A stretch of DNA of 64,000 nt from Mytilus trossulus (GCF_036588685.1 NC_086375.1:8239916-8303915); one strand, 5' to 3'; counted from the stretch's first letter, positions 43,263-54,800 are shown. Notes: generated by a model not told the origin, from the letters alone. Program-made: numbers and translations.

Positions 43263-43472
43263 GCATGTAGAGCAAGACTTTAGTTGACTTGCTTGCTTTT
43301 CTTTTATTGGATAATCATTATGATAACACCCAATTTAATTCAAATATTAAACATACAGGTTAAACTTTGCCTATTCATATTGTTTAAAAATGTCAATGTT
43401 ATTTACAAAGTTTGTATAAACAATTAAACAAACAAAGCAAGCAAGCCAACCAAAGTTTTGCTTTACATGCAT
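43263..43472. mobile_element. Fold-back element with about 42-bp arms
   Basis: The left arm contains GCATGTAGAGCAAGACTTTA then GACTTGCTTGCTTTTC. The right arm (43430-43472) is its inverted relative (CAAAGCAAGCAAGCCAAC, GTTTTGCTTTACATGC). The AT-rich middle has no coding region. Confidence 0.7.
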
Positions 43473-43734
43473 TAGGAAATTAGCCGTAAACCCTTAATTT
43501 AGCCGACTTGCTCAAACAATAGATTAAGTAAGAGAAAGATTTGATAAAATTTAACTTACGGAGGAAAGATTGGTTTTAAAACACTCTAATAAATTCAATA
43601 GAAATAACATTTATTTCAAATGTATTCAATTTAGTTTCTTATAAAGCGTATAGGGATCTTTATCCTTATTTTTTTTATCCATTTCCATGACACTTCACCC
43701 CTTATTACGTACATCTTGATATAGATTGAACCTC

Positions 43735-43905
43735 TGTTTTCCCGTTTAAAAGGTTTACACTGGAGCCGTTTATAACTTGCTGTTCGGTGTGAGCCAATAC
43801 TCCATGTTGAAGACCGTATTTTGACGTATAATGGTCTACTTTTATAAATTGTGACTCGGATGGAGAGTTATCTCATTGTCACATACATGTACGACATCTA
43901 TATAT
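43735..43905 (+). repeat. Dispersed repeat family B, 3' part
   Basis: Contains GTGAGCCAATACTCCATGTT, GAAGACCGTATTTTGACG and GGATGGAGAGTTATCTCATT. Confidence 0.7.
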
Positions 43906-43914
43906 GGCTCAAAT

Positions 43915-44235
43915 ACGAAACGAGACGGGATAAAGACGGGATAAAAAAAATCCACGCTACTTTTTTAATATATTTATAATGGGCTTAATAGGAGTCAGAA
44001 TAGAGTAAAATAGTGGGTCGCATTTGGGTATAAGCGTGACGCCGGATTGCCGATTTTTTGCAAGCGTGACAGGTGAAAGTCAAATGATTGTGTCGTGAAA
44101 AACGAGAAATGAAGTCTAGCGGGACACGGATAATTACAAAAAATGAGAACAGCATAGTATAAGCGGGATACGGGAATCTGACAAAACAATAAGCGGAATA
44201 CGGGAATCTGACAAAACAGTAAGCGGGATCCGGGA
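43915..44235. repeat. GCGGGATACGGGAATC short tandem repeats
   Basis: The unit AAGCGGGATACGGGAATCTG plus ACAAAACA recurs about every 32 bp at 44160-44230. Looser GACGGGATAAA words precede it. The overlapping minus-strand frames are by-products. Confidence 0.6.
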
Positions 44236-45594
44236 TCAGAACCCCCCAATGAGACCCCAGAATAAGATATTTTTGTATATTCATCCTATTGTTACAGTCA
44301 TGCCTTCAATAACAAATATATCCGATGCATGCATTTTTTTTTATATTTTTGGTCCCTTTTTCAATTTTGTGGGGTCCAAATTTATAGAAAAAAGTCCTTT
44401 AATAGAGATATTTGGGATTCGTTGACATGCTGAATCTAACCGTGTATCTAGTTGGTTTTTTTTTTTGGCTAGATTCTGAAATAGCCCACATAGAGTTCCA
44501 AAGGGTCTAAAATCAACACAAATGAATTGTAGCATGCATTTCGTGTATAATAACCATAATGTGTATGGTTTTACCTCTGCGGTAGTATCCATTCGCGGAT
44601 CTAGAATTTTTCATTTTGAGAATCGCTTTTGTTACAAGTTTGAAAAGCTATATATTTGATGAAGAATCATGGAATGAGTAGTTTGTATTTCAATTTGAAA
44701 ATACATGTTTCATAAATCCTAAATTCATCAACTAAGTTTTTTCATTTGTTGCAAGTGCATTTATCACATAATTCTACAATAAAAATTCTTCGCATCTTTG
44801 AAAATTCTACATTAATAATGACTGCACTAACAGTGATAATTCATCGCATCTATAGTTAAAATGGATCGCTTTCAATAATCGATATGCTATATTATGATGC
44901 TTTCATAACAATTATTTGAACTTTAATGCTATGTTTGTATATTATAAAGACATATCACAATGAAAATATGTTAAAACTTTCCTTCAAATCACTTAACTTG
45001 ATATTTTCAAAACGTAAACAAATACAGTTTTCCCATGATCCTTTATTCTACAATAGACATACCCGCATATAACAGTAAAAATGAACTAGCTGGATTCGCA
45101 CTTTATATACACTGGCTACATTGAAGACCCATTGGTGACCTTCAGCGGTTGTCTGCTCTATGGTCGGGGCTGTTTTCCTTTCTCAATTTAAATTTTGATA
45201 TCTTGCAGATACTAAATGACGTAATGTTGGCAAAGGAGGTAGGTTCCGTAAGTCTCTTTTAGTCCAAAAAATATAGCAGTTTTACAAAATTGTGGAATTG
45301 TAATAATTTAGCTATTTATTGGAAAGTAGAATGCTTCTGCTTCACACATATGAGCTGTTTTTGACAATAAAATGCACTTATATCGGGTACTAACATCATT
45401 AAGTCATGTTAAATTACTGAAATCTTCACAATTTTAGCATTTTAGTTAAAATTTTAGACGGTTTCTGTCTTAAATGAAAGTGGCCGCGCTTTCGTGTTCA
45501 TTCATAATTTTGGAATGTATTTGATGATAATACATGACATATATATTTAGAAGAACACAGATGCGGCTACTTTCATTCTTGACAAAAAACATCT
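44236..45594. other. Spacer, no supported gene
   Basis: Contains a GCGGATCTAGAATTTTT repeat piece (44595-44612) and a family A fragment (45110-45195). The minus-strand frame 44341-44592 is not supported. Confidence 0.4.
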
Positions 45595-45630
45595 AAATAG
45601 TTATCAAAAGTACCAGGATTATAATTTAGT

Positions 45631-45676
45631 ACGCCAGACGCGCGTTTCGTCTGTACATAAGACTCATCAGTGACGA
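45631..45676 (-). ncRNA. Type-I hammerhead ribozyme motif in a dispersed repeat (copy 3)
   Basis: On the minus strand: CGTCA, core CTGATGA (45664-45670), stem II GTCT/AGAC with loop TATGTAC (all four pairs canonical), GAAA, CGCGCG, GTC, then TGGCG re-pairing with CGTCA. This copy has the best stem II of the three. The flanking repeat spans about 45597-45680 and ends TACTTTTGATAACTA on the minus strand. Confidence 0.8.
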
Positions 45677-45680
45677 TTTT

Positions 45681-46184
45681 TTGCATATTTGATAGATTTT
45701 TCTTATTTAAGCTTGAATTGGAGCGTTTTTTAATGACTTAATTAGTTAAATTTTTTCACATAAACTAATTGAATCAATTGAAATAGACACTTAAGCTAGT
45801 GTTTAAAAAGTATCACAAATATTTCGTTAGATGAACATGCAATTTGGGGTCATAATCGGCCCTTACCGGACCTACTCCTTTTCAACTTTTCAGTCCCATT
45901 TCCGACTGAAACTTTAATTACATCATTGCTTCTAACGTCGTACCCAGATTATTAAAAGGTTTGAACACAAACGTTTAACCTGGCTAGACTCTGTATGGCT
46001 GGACCGAAGTCCTAGGCATGAAATTCATTGTTATCGTTGGTAGCTGTTTGTGATATTTTTTTATTTATTTTATATCTTTACCATAAATCAGACCATTATT
46101 TTTTTTGTGTTTAATTTTTGACGCAATTGGTCAAACCGTGATCGTATATATGTAGCTTATAACAATACGACATGGATATTGCTT
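45681..46184. other. Spacer, no supported gene
   Basis: AT-rich; no feature recognised. Confidence 0.4.
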
Positions 46185-46395
46185 AGGGACGACATCAAAA
46201 GTTCAATATAGGATAACACCCCCCCCCCCCCCCCCCCTCTTTACTTAATTTGGGAAATAATGATTTACCTATTTGGATATATGTAAAATCGATTTTAAAT
46301 TAACAAAACTTTCAGCATTATTACCCCCCTTCCCCCACCCTTAAACTATTTGAATCATTTTTTTTATCCTACATTGATCTTTTGATGTCGTCCCT
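46185..46395. mobile_element. MITE with 32-bp inverted ends and a poly-C core
   Basis: The left end (46185-46216) starts AGGGACGACATCAAAAG and the right end (46364-46395) ends CTTTTGATGTCGTCCCT. The inner parts TATAGGATAA / TTATCCTACA also pair. A run of 20 C (46219-46238) and a second C-rich patch (46325-46340) lie inside. Confidence 0.8.
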
Positions 46396-46487
46396 TATGA
46401 GTGAAAGTCAAACGATGGCCTGTGGTTGTTTACACCATTCGTGGGATAGAAAAGGAGGTGTATCACACATTAGTATTTGATACGGGA

Positions 46488-46605
46488 TGCGGGAATTTCT
46501 CGCTACATTGAAGACCTGTTAGTGACCTTCTGCTGTTGTTTTTTTATTTGATCGGGTTGTTGTCTCTTTGACACATTCCCCATTTCCATTCTCAATTTTA
46601 TAATC
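46488..46605 (+). repeat. Dispersed repeat family A, 3' part
   Basis: Reads GCGGGAATTTCTCGCTACAT then CATTCCCCATTTCCATTC, the same as 53505-53645 and the reverse of 34485-34760. Confidence 0.75.
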
Positions 46606-47345
46606 CGACAAAACAAAAACAAACATTGAAAATATCACCATGAACTTAGGGTTAATGATTGATTGTTGATCGCTTAACGTCCATGCAGTGGCAACTATTT
46701 CATGATACTAACTTCTTTGTTCCTAGTTTGTTTCACAATTTATATACAATTCTTTTTTAAAGCATAGTATTATAAATTAATTATTTGGGATCAGATTTAT
46801 CTAATTATAAAAATGAATTGAAAATAAACTGACAACGCCGTGGCTAAAAACGAAAAAGATAAACGTTTTAGTATGTTATAAATTGAATATGAGAATTTGA
46901 ATCTAATCGGAGAACATGAATTTGACAGCTAGTGCCCCTTTAAGAAAATTCTGCGTCTTTGCATATCGCTTCACAGTATTTGTAACAACAGACTGTTAGT
47001 CTCGTTAAGAAATCCATTAATTGCTATAAATTTGTTTCCCATTAGTTATAATTGTCACATTTATTAATAAAGTTTTATCCGTTCAAGGGATTTACATTAT
47101 CCACAATTTATAACTGTTAACATTTCAGCCTAAATAAGAAGTGTAAATGTAATGTCACTAATTGAAAATGTCACTTGTCATCATACAATAATTTTATTGA
47201 TTCTCATTTTAGTTTATCTATATTCATAAAAAATTCAAAAGGCATTAATATGTCCGACCATATTGCAAACGAGAACGTTTATGCATATACAATCAGTGCA
47301 TGGCCGTATTAGTCTACGGGAGCAAAGAATATTAAAACACTTTTC
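46606..47345. other. Spacer and upstream region of the second InaF gene
   Basis: Carries a GACAGCTAGTGCCCCTTTAA repeat piece (about 46924-46943). No clear promoter motif is seen before 47346. Confidence 0.4.
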
Positions 47346-47978
47346 ATGAGCATCATGGATTCTGTATGCCTAGAAAACAATACAAACTTACAAAGGGAGC
47401 CTTCATTTACCATTAGGGATACAACTGAAGTTTGTGCAAGTTCCTCTTTCACAAACGAGGTGACAAAAACCGTGGACAGTTTGGCCGACATCGCTGGACA
47501 GGACGATGAAAATCCCAGTAGTTCAAACTCTTCTCATCAATATGAACCAGGAAGTTCGAATGGTAATGGTAGTGGTAATACAACGGACACTACAGCAATT
47601 AAGAGACCATTGTCCACTAAATGTAGATTTTCATACGATGATGTTCCTGGTACTTCGAGAATGAGCCAGTCTGTTTCTATCTTGGAGGATGAATACGACG
47701 TGTCTTCCACTTACAGAAGGAAAAATGGAACCAAAATCAGCAGAGAGGGTTCCGACCAGGCCAATGCTATAAAAAGAACGAGATCTAGAATCAACAGCAT
47801 GTACCATAGTAATTGGACGGAGGTTACCCTAAAAAGGAAGAGGATGAGGTTTCTATCTGCATTAGTGTACCTAATCATCGTTGTCTCTATAGCAGTTGGT
47901 CTTACATGGTATTATTGGTTCGTCTGGAATCCGCTATGTATCAACTTACCATGGAAACATACCAATTGCACAGCAGAG
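47346..47978 (+). CDS. InaF-motif membrane protein with a long Ser-rich N-terminus (gene 2 of 4), first coding exon
   Basis: It starts at ATG 47346 (a second ATG four codons on has a better context) and runs 211 codons to a donor GAG|GTAAGA in phase 0. The N-terminal 150 residues are Ser/Thr/Asn-rich and hydrophilic, with runs such as NPSSSNSSHQYEPGSSNGNG, and are probably disordered. Basic residues TLKRKRMR precede a membrane helix (about 169-194) with LVYLIIVVSIAVGLTWYYWF then VWNP. That gives the YY and W-x-P ending of the InaF motif, though the helix is the most diverged of the four. A short tail, CINLPWKHTNC, may follow on the far side. Reading on past the donor runs into a dispersed repeat, so splicing is expected; I could not identify the next exon. 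Function is inferred only from the motif. Confidence 0.7.
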
Positions 47979-48009
47979 GTAAGAGTAACAATATGTATAT
48001 TTGTTCACA

Positions 48010-48180
48010 ACCTCCTATTCAGTGGCGGATCTAGAATTTTTTTCAAAGGTTGGGGCCAACTGGCTGCCATAGAGGGGCCCGCTCCCGATACGCTTCAGTG
48101 ATTCCCAATATTATCAACCAATTGTTTTGCCCAAAAGGGGGTACCCGGGCCTCCTGCGCCCCTTAAATCCGTCTATGCTA
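48010..48180. repeat. Dispersed repeat starting GGCGGATCTAGAATTTTT
   Basis: Shares GCTTCAGTGATTCCC with 35320-35345 and GCGGATCTAGAATTTTT with 44595-44612. It lies in the intron after the second InaF gene's exon. Confidence 0.65.
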
Positions 48181-48346
48181 TTTTGATTTTGTCATACTAT
48201 ATCTTCTTCTCTTTGTTATATTTTCTTTTTTCGTTCTGATATATCATTGTTGTGCTCATGCAGCGTAAATCAATCAAGCACCATTTGACCAAAGAAACGT
48301 GTCGACATCTCCCTCCGGGATAGTCCGAGATTACTTGCTCTTCGTC

Positions 48347-48655
48347 CAACGGCCGGCAACAGCTTGTCTGGCAAAACAGCCGTTGGATGTCACCCACGGC
48401 CACAGCTTGTCTGACAAAACAGCCGTTGGACGTCACCCACGGCCACAGCTTTTCTGGCAAAACTGCCGTTGGACGTCACTCACGGCCACAGCTTTTCTGG
48501 CAAAACAGCCGTTAGACGTCACCCACGGCCACAGCTTTTCTGGCAAAACTGCCTTTGGACGTCACCCACGGCCACAGCTTTTCTGGCAAAACAGCCGTTG
48601 GCCGACACACACGGCCACAGCTTTTTCTGGCAAAGCAACCGTTGGACGCCAGAGT
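48347..48655. repeat. Minisatellite, 43-bp period, about 7 copies
   Basis: CACCCACGGC recurs at 48391, 48434, 48477, 48520, 48563 and 48606, each 43 bp apart, within GGCAAAACAGCCGTTGGACG units. It is markedly GC-richer than its surroundings. Frames stay open across it on both strands because of the repeat, not because of a gene. Confidence 0.9.
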
Positions 48656-48848
48656 AATATGATTTATCGGACTAGTCCCTCATAGCAATTTTGTCATGCA
48701 TTAATATGTACTCAGTTTCTTTGACTTATCCATGACTTCAATAACAGACTGTGCAATGATATGAAGGTGCCATGGTAACCGATTCATCCGCAGACCCGGC
48801 GGGCTAATTTTTTTTACTGATCTGCAGGCAAATATCTCTTCATAATGA

Positions 48849-48940
48849 TATAACAAAATTTTGTCTTTGGCAATTTTTAATTTTAAAGTTGTTGTTAAAG
48901 TAAATATTATGAAGTTGCCAAAGACACAATTTTATTATAA
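48849..48940. repeat. Inverted repeat, about 25-bp arms
   Basis: ACAAAATTTTGTCTTTGGCAA on the left pairs with TTGCCAAAGACACAATTTTA on the right around a 42-bp spacer. Confidence 0.65.
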
Positions 48941-49011
48941 CAATATCAAGGTAAGAATAATGCAATGATACAAAAATAAAAACAAAAAACAAAAAACGTT
49001 AAGTAAAATAA

Positions 49012-50085
49012 AAAATTTGTAAGGGTTCCGCGGAACCCAGTGTCTCGCCTACTTTTGCTGAAATTCACAGGCTCAACAAAATGAGGAAAAAAATCAATAA
49101 AAATATTCCTCTTGATACTATCTTTTGATTTTAAGAAGCTTCTGTCCAAGTTTAGTAAAAATCCAGGATAGTTTAATGAATCTAATAAATGTTTAAAAAC
49201 TTAAGAAAAAGTGATTTGCAGACTGTACATGTAATGTTAACTGGAAGAAAACTTAGTCCATTTATAAGTAAAATACAGATACACAGGTACAAAATATTAT
49301 CAAAATTTCCTTCTAAATACTAGCTTATGATCTTAAACAAGCTTCTGTCTAAGTTTGGTACAAATTAAAAGTAGCAAAAGAAAGTATTTTTTTTAAAAAT
49401 TTAACCACAGAGTGAACATGTTATTTCCTGGCAGAAAATCTAAGTCCATTTAAAAGTAAAATACGAAAAAAATTGATTTACTTTTTTACAAAATTTCCTT
49501 ATGCATATTATCTTTTGATCATAAACTAGCTTCTGTCTAAGTTTGGTACAAACCCAGGATAGTTTGAGAAAGTTATTAAAATTTAAAAAACTTGAACCAC
49601 AGATTGAATGTAATGTTTCTCCGCAGAAAAAACTAAGTCCATTTATAAGTAAAATACGGATAAAATGGAATTTTATTTTTACAAAATTAACATTTGGATA
49701 CTATCTTATGATCATAAACAAGCTTCTGTCCACGTTTGGAAGTAATCCAGTATAGTTTAAGAAAGTTATTAAAATTTCAAAAAACTTTAACCACAGAGTG
49801 AATATAATGTTTCCCTGCAGAAAAACTAAGTCCATTTATAAGTAAAATACGGAAAAAATGGAATTTAATTTTTACAAAATTTAATTCTGGATACTATCTT
49901 ATGATCATAAACAAGCTTCTGTCCACGTTTGGAAGTAATCCAGTATAGTTTAAGAAAGTTATTTAAATTTCAAAAACTTTAACCACAGAGTGAATATTTG
50001 TGGACGCCGCCGACGACGACGCCGACGACGGAATGTAGGATCGCTTAGTCTCGCTTTTTCGACAAAAGTCGAAGGCTCGACAAAA
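49012..50085. mobile_element. Family E element, long copy with about 190-bp internal repeats
   Basis: The left end has a perfect 16-bp palindrome GGGTTCCGCGGAACCC (49023-49038) followed by GTCTCGCC. The interior repeats a unit five times; CTTCTGTC falls near 49139, 49342, 49530, 49722 and 49915. It ends with a GCCGACGAC triplet tract and GTCTCGCTTTTTCGAC...GTCGAAGGCTCGACAA. A terminal hairpin plus internal satellite repeats recalls the small Helitron-like elements of bivalves, but I see no definite Helitron ends or gene. Confidence 0.75.
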
Positions 50086-51659
50086 AGACAACAGCCCAAA
50101 AATTAAATAGCAAAGACAAAATTATCCCACGATATGCTTCTCGTAAGACAAAAAAATAGTGATATCACTACCAAAAACCGGAAGTAAAATCAAATGACAA
50201 GAAGTGTCGAAGATTCTACTCCACTATTGGTACCCGTCATTAGTTCAAAATTACCTTAATTATGATTTTTCACCAAGGCTGTTTAGTCAACATCATGGTT
50301 CGGTATCATAGTTGTTTGGGCACTCCTTTGCCATTTTGCATATTATTACTTATACTTTTAAGTTTAACAATAATTTATATCAATATTTTAAACATTTATA
50401 CGCACTATAGTTTCTTAAATTCTAACAGGTTACGTTTAATATACAAGTCTAGATTTTAACCCTGTTGTTAGATGTTCAAAGATATTTTGGGTTGGTTATA
50501 TAACACATCTTTATATTTATCAAATCTGTGCTTTTCCCTCAAACATTTATGATCCTAAATCCAAGCGACTGGTAGATAATAGACATAAAGTAGATGTTTT
50601 CTCTTTGATAAATAGCGAATTATTGAAATGCGTCTCTCTCTCTTATCGTTATGCGCGACTTAAAACAAATTTGTATGTCTGAGGATCTTTGACTGAATGA
50701 CAATTGAGGATCAATTAAACATATAAAGCATAGAACAAGAACAAATGCGGAGAATGGTTTTATTGTAGCTTTTATACGAAAGTTAAAAATATATATACCG
50801 TGGTTGATGTTAATTGGAAAGGAAATCTTATAATGTGTCTATGTCAAACCATTGGGAAATCTCAAAATTGATTATTTCTTATAAAACAGATCGATTAGAA
50901 CTTATATAGGTCCGTATTGAAATAAGAACATATATACACGTATCCACTGATTTTCTTTTTCTTTTCTTTTGTATTTTATGAACTATGTTAACCTTGCATG
51001 CATGCAGTTACAACTTTTAAAGATGTAGATAAGAAGGTTGGGATAGGGTTCTTCGTTCTTGTATTCTTTAATTTTTAGGCCACTTTTTTTATTCCTTATT
51101 CCTTTTGCCGATTCTTCGTTTTATTTCAGCAACATTTTTTTTCTGTATTCTATATTGATTTTGTTGTTTTTTTCTATTTCCTTTTGTTTGGTTTATTTTA
51201 CTTCTCTATTCTATAACCCCCATTCAAAACCTGCTGTAGGGTAGGTTCAGTTATTTGATGCAATGTAACTGCGTTCATTCGTAATTGTCTTTTCTTGGTA
51301 ACCCATATGTTCTACCTTTTCAGGACAAACATTTTCATGTTTCAACAACTATAATATTACTGAGAAATAATATATTAACATCCTACTATTTTTTTAATAT
51401 ACTGACAGTACAGTCAATTGATTAATTATGATATTGATATAAAACTGATACAATAAAAAGAACCAACAACAAAAGACCATGCAACAGATGGCAAATAACG
51501 TTAAACTTAACACCAAGTTGTGTAGACTGGTTCACAATCCTATATCTGGTTGGCTCTACCCGTTTGTCTCTATATATGAGAACCAGCTTTAGTTGTTTTT
51601 TCTGAACGAAAGGGTACACTAAATAAGGAACAACATATAACTTTACGTATGTGAGCAAA
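50086..51659. other. Spacer and upstream region of the third InaF gene
   Basis: AT-rich, no supported gene. Pyrimidine-rich stretches (about 50950-51240) produce meaningless Phe/Leu/Ser frames. Confidence 0.45.
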
Positions 51660-52043
51660 ATGGAAATAGATCATAGTAATAGAGAGACTATAGTACGAAA
51701 TGGAAATAGGTCAAATAGGGACCTAAATTGTGATAGAGAAACTATAGTTCGAACTGGAAATAGGTCAAATAGGGACCTAAATTGTGATAGAGAAACTATA
51801 GTACGAACAGGAAATAGGTCAAATAGGGACTTAAACTGTGACGAAATTAAAAGAAAATGGACGAGATTTTTCGTTGTAGTCTTATATCTGTGTACCGTTT
51901 CATTAAGTGCTTTAGTATTATCAGTGTACTATTATATATTCTGGACTCCTATTCCTACGATATTTGATGTCAGTTTGACAGAAAACAATGTCGGTGCTTC
52001 TCTGTCGGATGGAGGGTTCCTTGTGGTGAATAGAAAAGGCTGA
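51660..52043 (+). CDS. InaF-motif membrane protein with an 18-residue tandem repeat (gene 3 of 4)
   Basis: ATG at 51660 (AAAATGG context) gives 127 residues. After MEIDHSN, residues 8-61 are three near-identical copies of RETIVRTGNRSNRDLNCD, encoded by an exact 54-bp DNA repeat. Then EIKRKWTR leads into a membrane helix (about 70-95, FFVVVLYLCTVSLSALVLSV) and YYYIFWTP, a clear InaF motif. A 30-residue acidic/polar tail ends at a TGA (52041-52043). The repeat is strongly charged, with one Cys per copy. The whole protein is in one exon and no break is seen. It is not obviously a pseudogene, since the repeat has kept frame. Function is known only by analogy with TRP-linked InaF proteins of flies. 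Confidence 0.75.
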   Translation: MEIDHSNRETIVRNGNRSNRDLNCDRETIVRTGNRSNRDLNCDRETIVRTGNRSNRDLNCDEIKRKWTRFFVVVLYLCTVSLSALVLSVYYYIFWTPIPTIFDVSLTENNVGASLSDGGFLVVNRKG

Positions 52044-52644
52044 GGTAGGCGCACATTTGTTTACATATAATCTCAAATAAACAGAGAAGGATTACATCTG
52101 TAATACCGGAATTACATATATAATTCAAAGGGCCGAAAGCTCGAGGGTTGATGTTGTATGTGAAAGATATTTTAAAATTATGCAAATATATCATATAACA
52201 AATTTAGAATCGAACGGGGGTACATTATATGATATATGTTTATTTGATTGTTTCAATCTTTGTCATGATCAAACTCACAAAAACGAAAGTGGATAAGCCT
52301 TATTAAGTACTTTTAAAATACATCAGAATCTTCACAGGGGATACATATTCTCATATTAACGACCATTGTTTTAGATCATGTGAGCCGTTAGTCGAAAGAC
52401 ATAGGTCATTTACAGGGAAGGTGAAACCCGAATTACAATAATATTATCAGTCATTGAGTACCCCGATTTCAACATGAATTTTCAATTTGTATTTTGGTTG
52501 TTTTTTCACAAGGGATTTGGGGTCATATCTTCTTACGTTGTAATTTTACGCTACTGTTTCAGGTTAGGGTGAAGGTTGGTCGGCCTGCAAAAAAAGATTA
52601 AACCCGATGCATTTGTATGCATGTATGCATCGGGTTTAAACGCC
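52044..52644. other. Spacer after the third InaF gene
   Basis: No gene. A short palindrome GCATCGGGTTTAA / TTAAACCCGATGC occurs around 52597-52640. Confidence 0.4.
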
Positions 52645-52920
52645 GGGAGCCTGTTGTTCAGTGGTTGTCATTTGTATGTGTGGTTCAAATATATATAAGT
52701 ATTTCTCGTTTTTCGTTTTTTTTATACAAATTAGACTGTTGGTTTTCGTGTTTGAATTGTTTTACATCAGTAAATTTTTGGGCCTTTCATAGCTATTGGG
52801 TGTGAGCTAATATTCCGTGTTTTGACCTATCATGATCTTTTATTGGTAACTTTTGATACAATACATTGTAACTTGGATGAAGAGTTGTCCCATTGACACT
52901 CATATCACATCTTCTTATTC
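52645..52920 (+). repeat. Dispersed repeat family B
   Basis: Starts GAGCCTGTTGTTCAGTGG and ends CCCATTGACACTCATATCAC. Confidence 0.7.
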
Positions 52921-53354
52921 ATATCATATACCCTGCCAATTTGAAAGTAACCAATAAAAATGCTTGATATTATAAATTGGCCATATCTCTTTTATATATA
53001 TATATATATAAATGTAAATAAGATTGCTATAACCGATACTTTGTGGAAATCAAAACAGAATGATGGGATTGTTAACTGACAAGCGAATCTATAATTACAT
53101 TATTATATTGTCTTTGAAATCTTAATAGCTTTATCACTTGATGTAATACAATAGCGGTATTCTTAGAGTTTCCATTGATCACAATAATATTAACAAGGGA
53201 TTCTCAATATTACAAAACAATTCTATACAGATGACAAGATTAATGTTCCTCAAAAATCTCAGCAACAGAAGTCAACAGCATATTGGTAAGGCCAGTAAAA
53301 AGAATATGTGTGTTTATTGTAACACAATCTATCCTTTTTATTAAACCTCCTTCA

Positions 53355-53645
53355 ATTTTTAAATATCGGGTGCGGGGAATTTCTCGCGGCGTTGACTCCA
53401 ATTTGTGCATGGCCTTCTTCTGTTATCTGCCGTGTGATCAGGTTCTTGTCTCTTTGAAATTCCATTTCCATTCTCAATTACATTTTCGATTAATATTTGT
53501 TTAGGGGTCAGCTGAAGGACGCCTCCGGGTGCGGGAATTTCTCGCTACATTGAAGACCCGTTGGTGACCTTCTGCTGTTGTTTTTTCTATGATCGTGTTG
53601 TTGTCTCTTGCTTTGACACATGCCCCATTTCCATTCTCAATTTTT
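53355..53645 (+). repeat. Two consecutive pieces of family A
   Basis: 53355-53480 and 53505-53645 both contain GGGAATTTCTCGC and CATTTCCATTCTCAATT. The second is the fuller copy (GAAGGACGCCTCCGGGTGCG). They may be a tandem duplication with divergence. Confidence 0.65.
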
Positions 53646-53668
53646 ATATTGAAGTCAATATATGTTTT

Positions 53669-53724
53669 TATTATCTAGAATTCATTTGGAGTAACCATAC
53701 CCCAAATGAATTCTAGATAATAAA
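53669..53724. repeat. Hairpin with 22-bp perfect arms
   Basis: TTATCTAGAATTCATTTGG and CCAAATGAATTCTAGATAA pair around a short loop with GTAACCATAC. Such a perfect, short-looped palindrome is rarely stable in cloned DNA. Confidence 0.8.
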
Positions 53725-53985
53725 CAAATCAATACCTGTCGAATCTTAATGTTTCTCAATTGGTGACATTAAACGCAACTATATTAAGTTTGGCCTCATG
53801 AGAGAGTGTCTCAATTCTCATGATGCTGTTTTGAATTGAATAATGCTTTAGAAGCGATTTTATGCATGTTTAAGATTGGCTAAATGTTAAATCATTGAAC
53901 TTTCTTCTGGTAATGAAGTTTCACAGACGCAGATATTAGTCTTTATAGCTAATGTATAAATTGTTCAGTTGATCAGTTGGAAATA

Positions 53986-54068
53986 TTCTAATACGTAATC
54001 TTAATTGTTCATGTCGAAAGGAGGCAATATTCTAATACGTAATCTTAGTTGTTCATGTCGAAAGGATT
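53986..54068. repeat. Two tandem copies of a 45-bp unit
   Basis: AATATTCTAATACGTAATCT followed by TGTTCATGTCGAAAGGA occurs twice in direct succession. Confidence 0.7.
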
Positions 54069-54370
54069 AGAGCGATTGCATTGATTAAAACAATGAAATG
54101 ATTATAAACCAAAAATAATTCCAATAATTGCATTAAACATACGGTGGCTGTGTATTCCAAGATAATTGTGTTACAATCACAAACGACTTAACATAGTTGC
54201 TCTTGTTAGTGAAACACGGAAGTCAATGAAATTTGATGTCAATCTTGTTAGTTCTTGATCAATAATTGTCTGTTCGGATGTTAGAAACATATACCATCTT
54301 CATTATCTGTTGCCGAAACTTATTATTGCATGACCAATCCTTTTGACTGGTATCATCTTACCATCATGTG

Positions 54371-54624
54371 ATGTTAGATACCAGTAGAGGTACCAGTATG
54401 GATGCTGACAAATTTCCGAACGGCAAACATCGTGGTAATAAAAGTATGACAGCCCACTACCATCACAATAGGACTGAGTGGACATTTAAAACCCCATGGG
54501 TTAGAACGCTAACTGTTTTTATTTATCTTTTGTGTGTTTCTCTTTCTGCTATTATTCTTGGAGTTTATTATCTATTTTTCTGGGATCCGTGTGTGGGTAA
54601 ATGCAGGCAATTTGGAAACAATAT
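54371..54624 (+). CDS. InaF-motif small membrane protein (gene 4 of 4), first coding exon
   Basis: From ATG 54371 it encodes 84 codons plus two bases, to a strong donor AT|GTAAGT (54625 onward). The N-terminus is polar (DADKFPNGKHRGNKSM). TEWTFKTPWVR precedes a membrane helix (about 45-70; VFIYLLCVSLSAIILGVYYL) and FFWDP, the InaF motif. CVGKC follows. If unspliced, a stop comes two codons later; if spliced, the small exon at 60442-60469 fits the phase and gives 93 residues. The promoter region has no clear motif. The protein resembles gene 1 and gene 3 most in the helix (VSLSA-type core). Confidence 0.75.
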
Positions 54625-54800
54625 GTAAGTTTTTATAAAATTTAATATTTAAGTATAAACTGCAAATTGCTGAATGCCAGAATGGTAAAAAAATATCTGG
54701 CTGTAAAAAGTTTTATTTTTTCCACTCGAACTGCTTGTAAATACTTAGTTTTGAAAAATTAATCACTTGATATCGCTTGAGCCTTCACCGTAAACTAAAT

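Noticed and set aside
47979..48101. Continuation of the second InaF frame to a stop at 48101
   Set aside because: It follows a good GTAAGA donor and consists of a dispersed repeat also present at 35.3 kb.
48299..48685. 128-codon repetitive protein
   Set aside because: A 43-bp minisatellite; the period is not a multiple of three and several frames on both strands are open.
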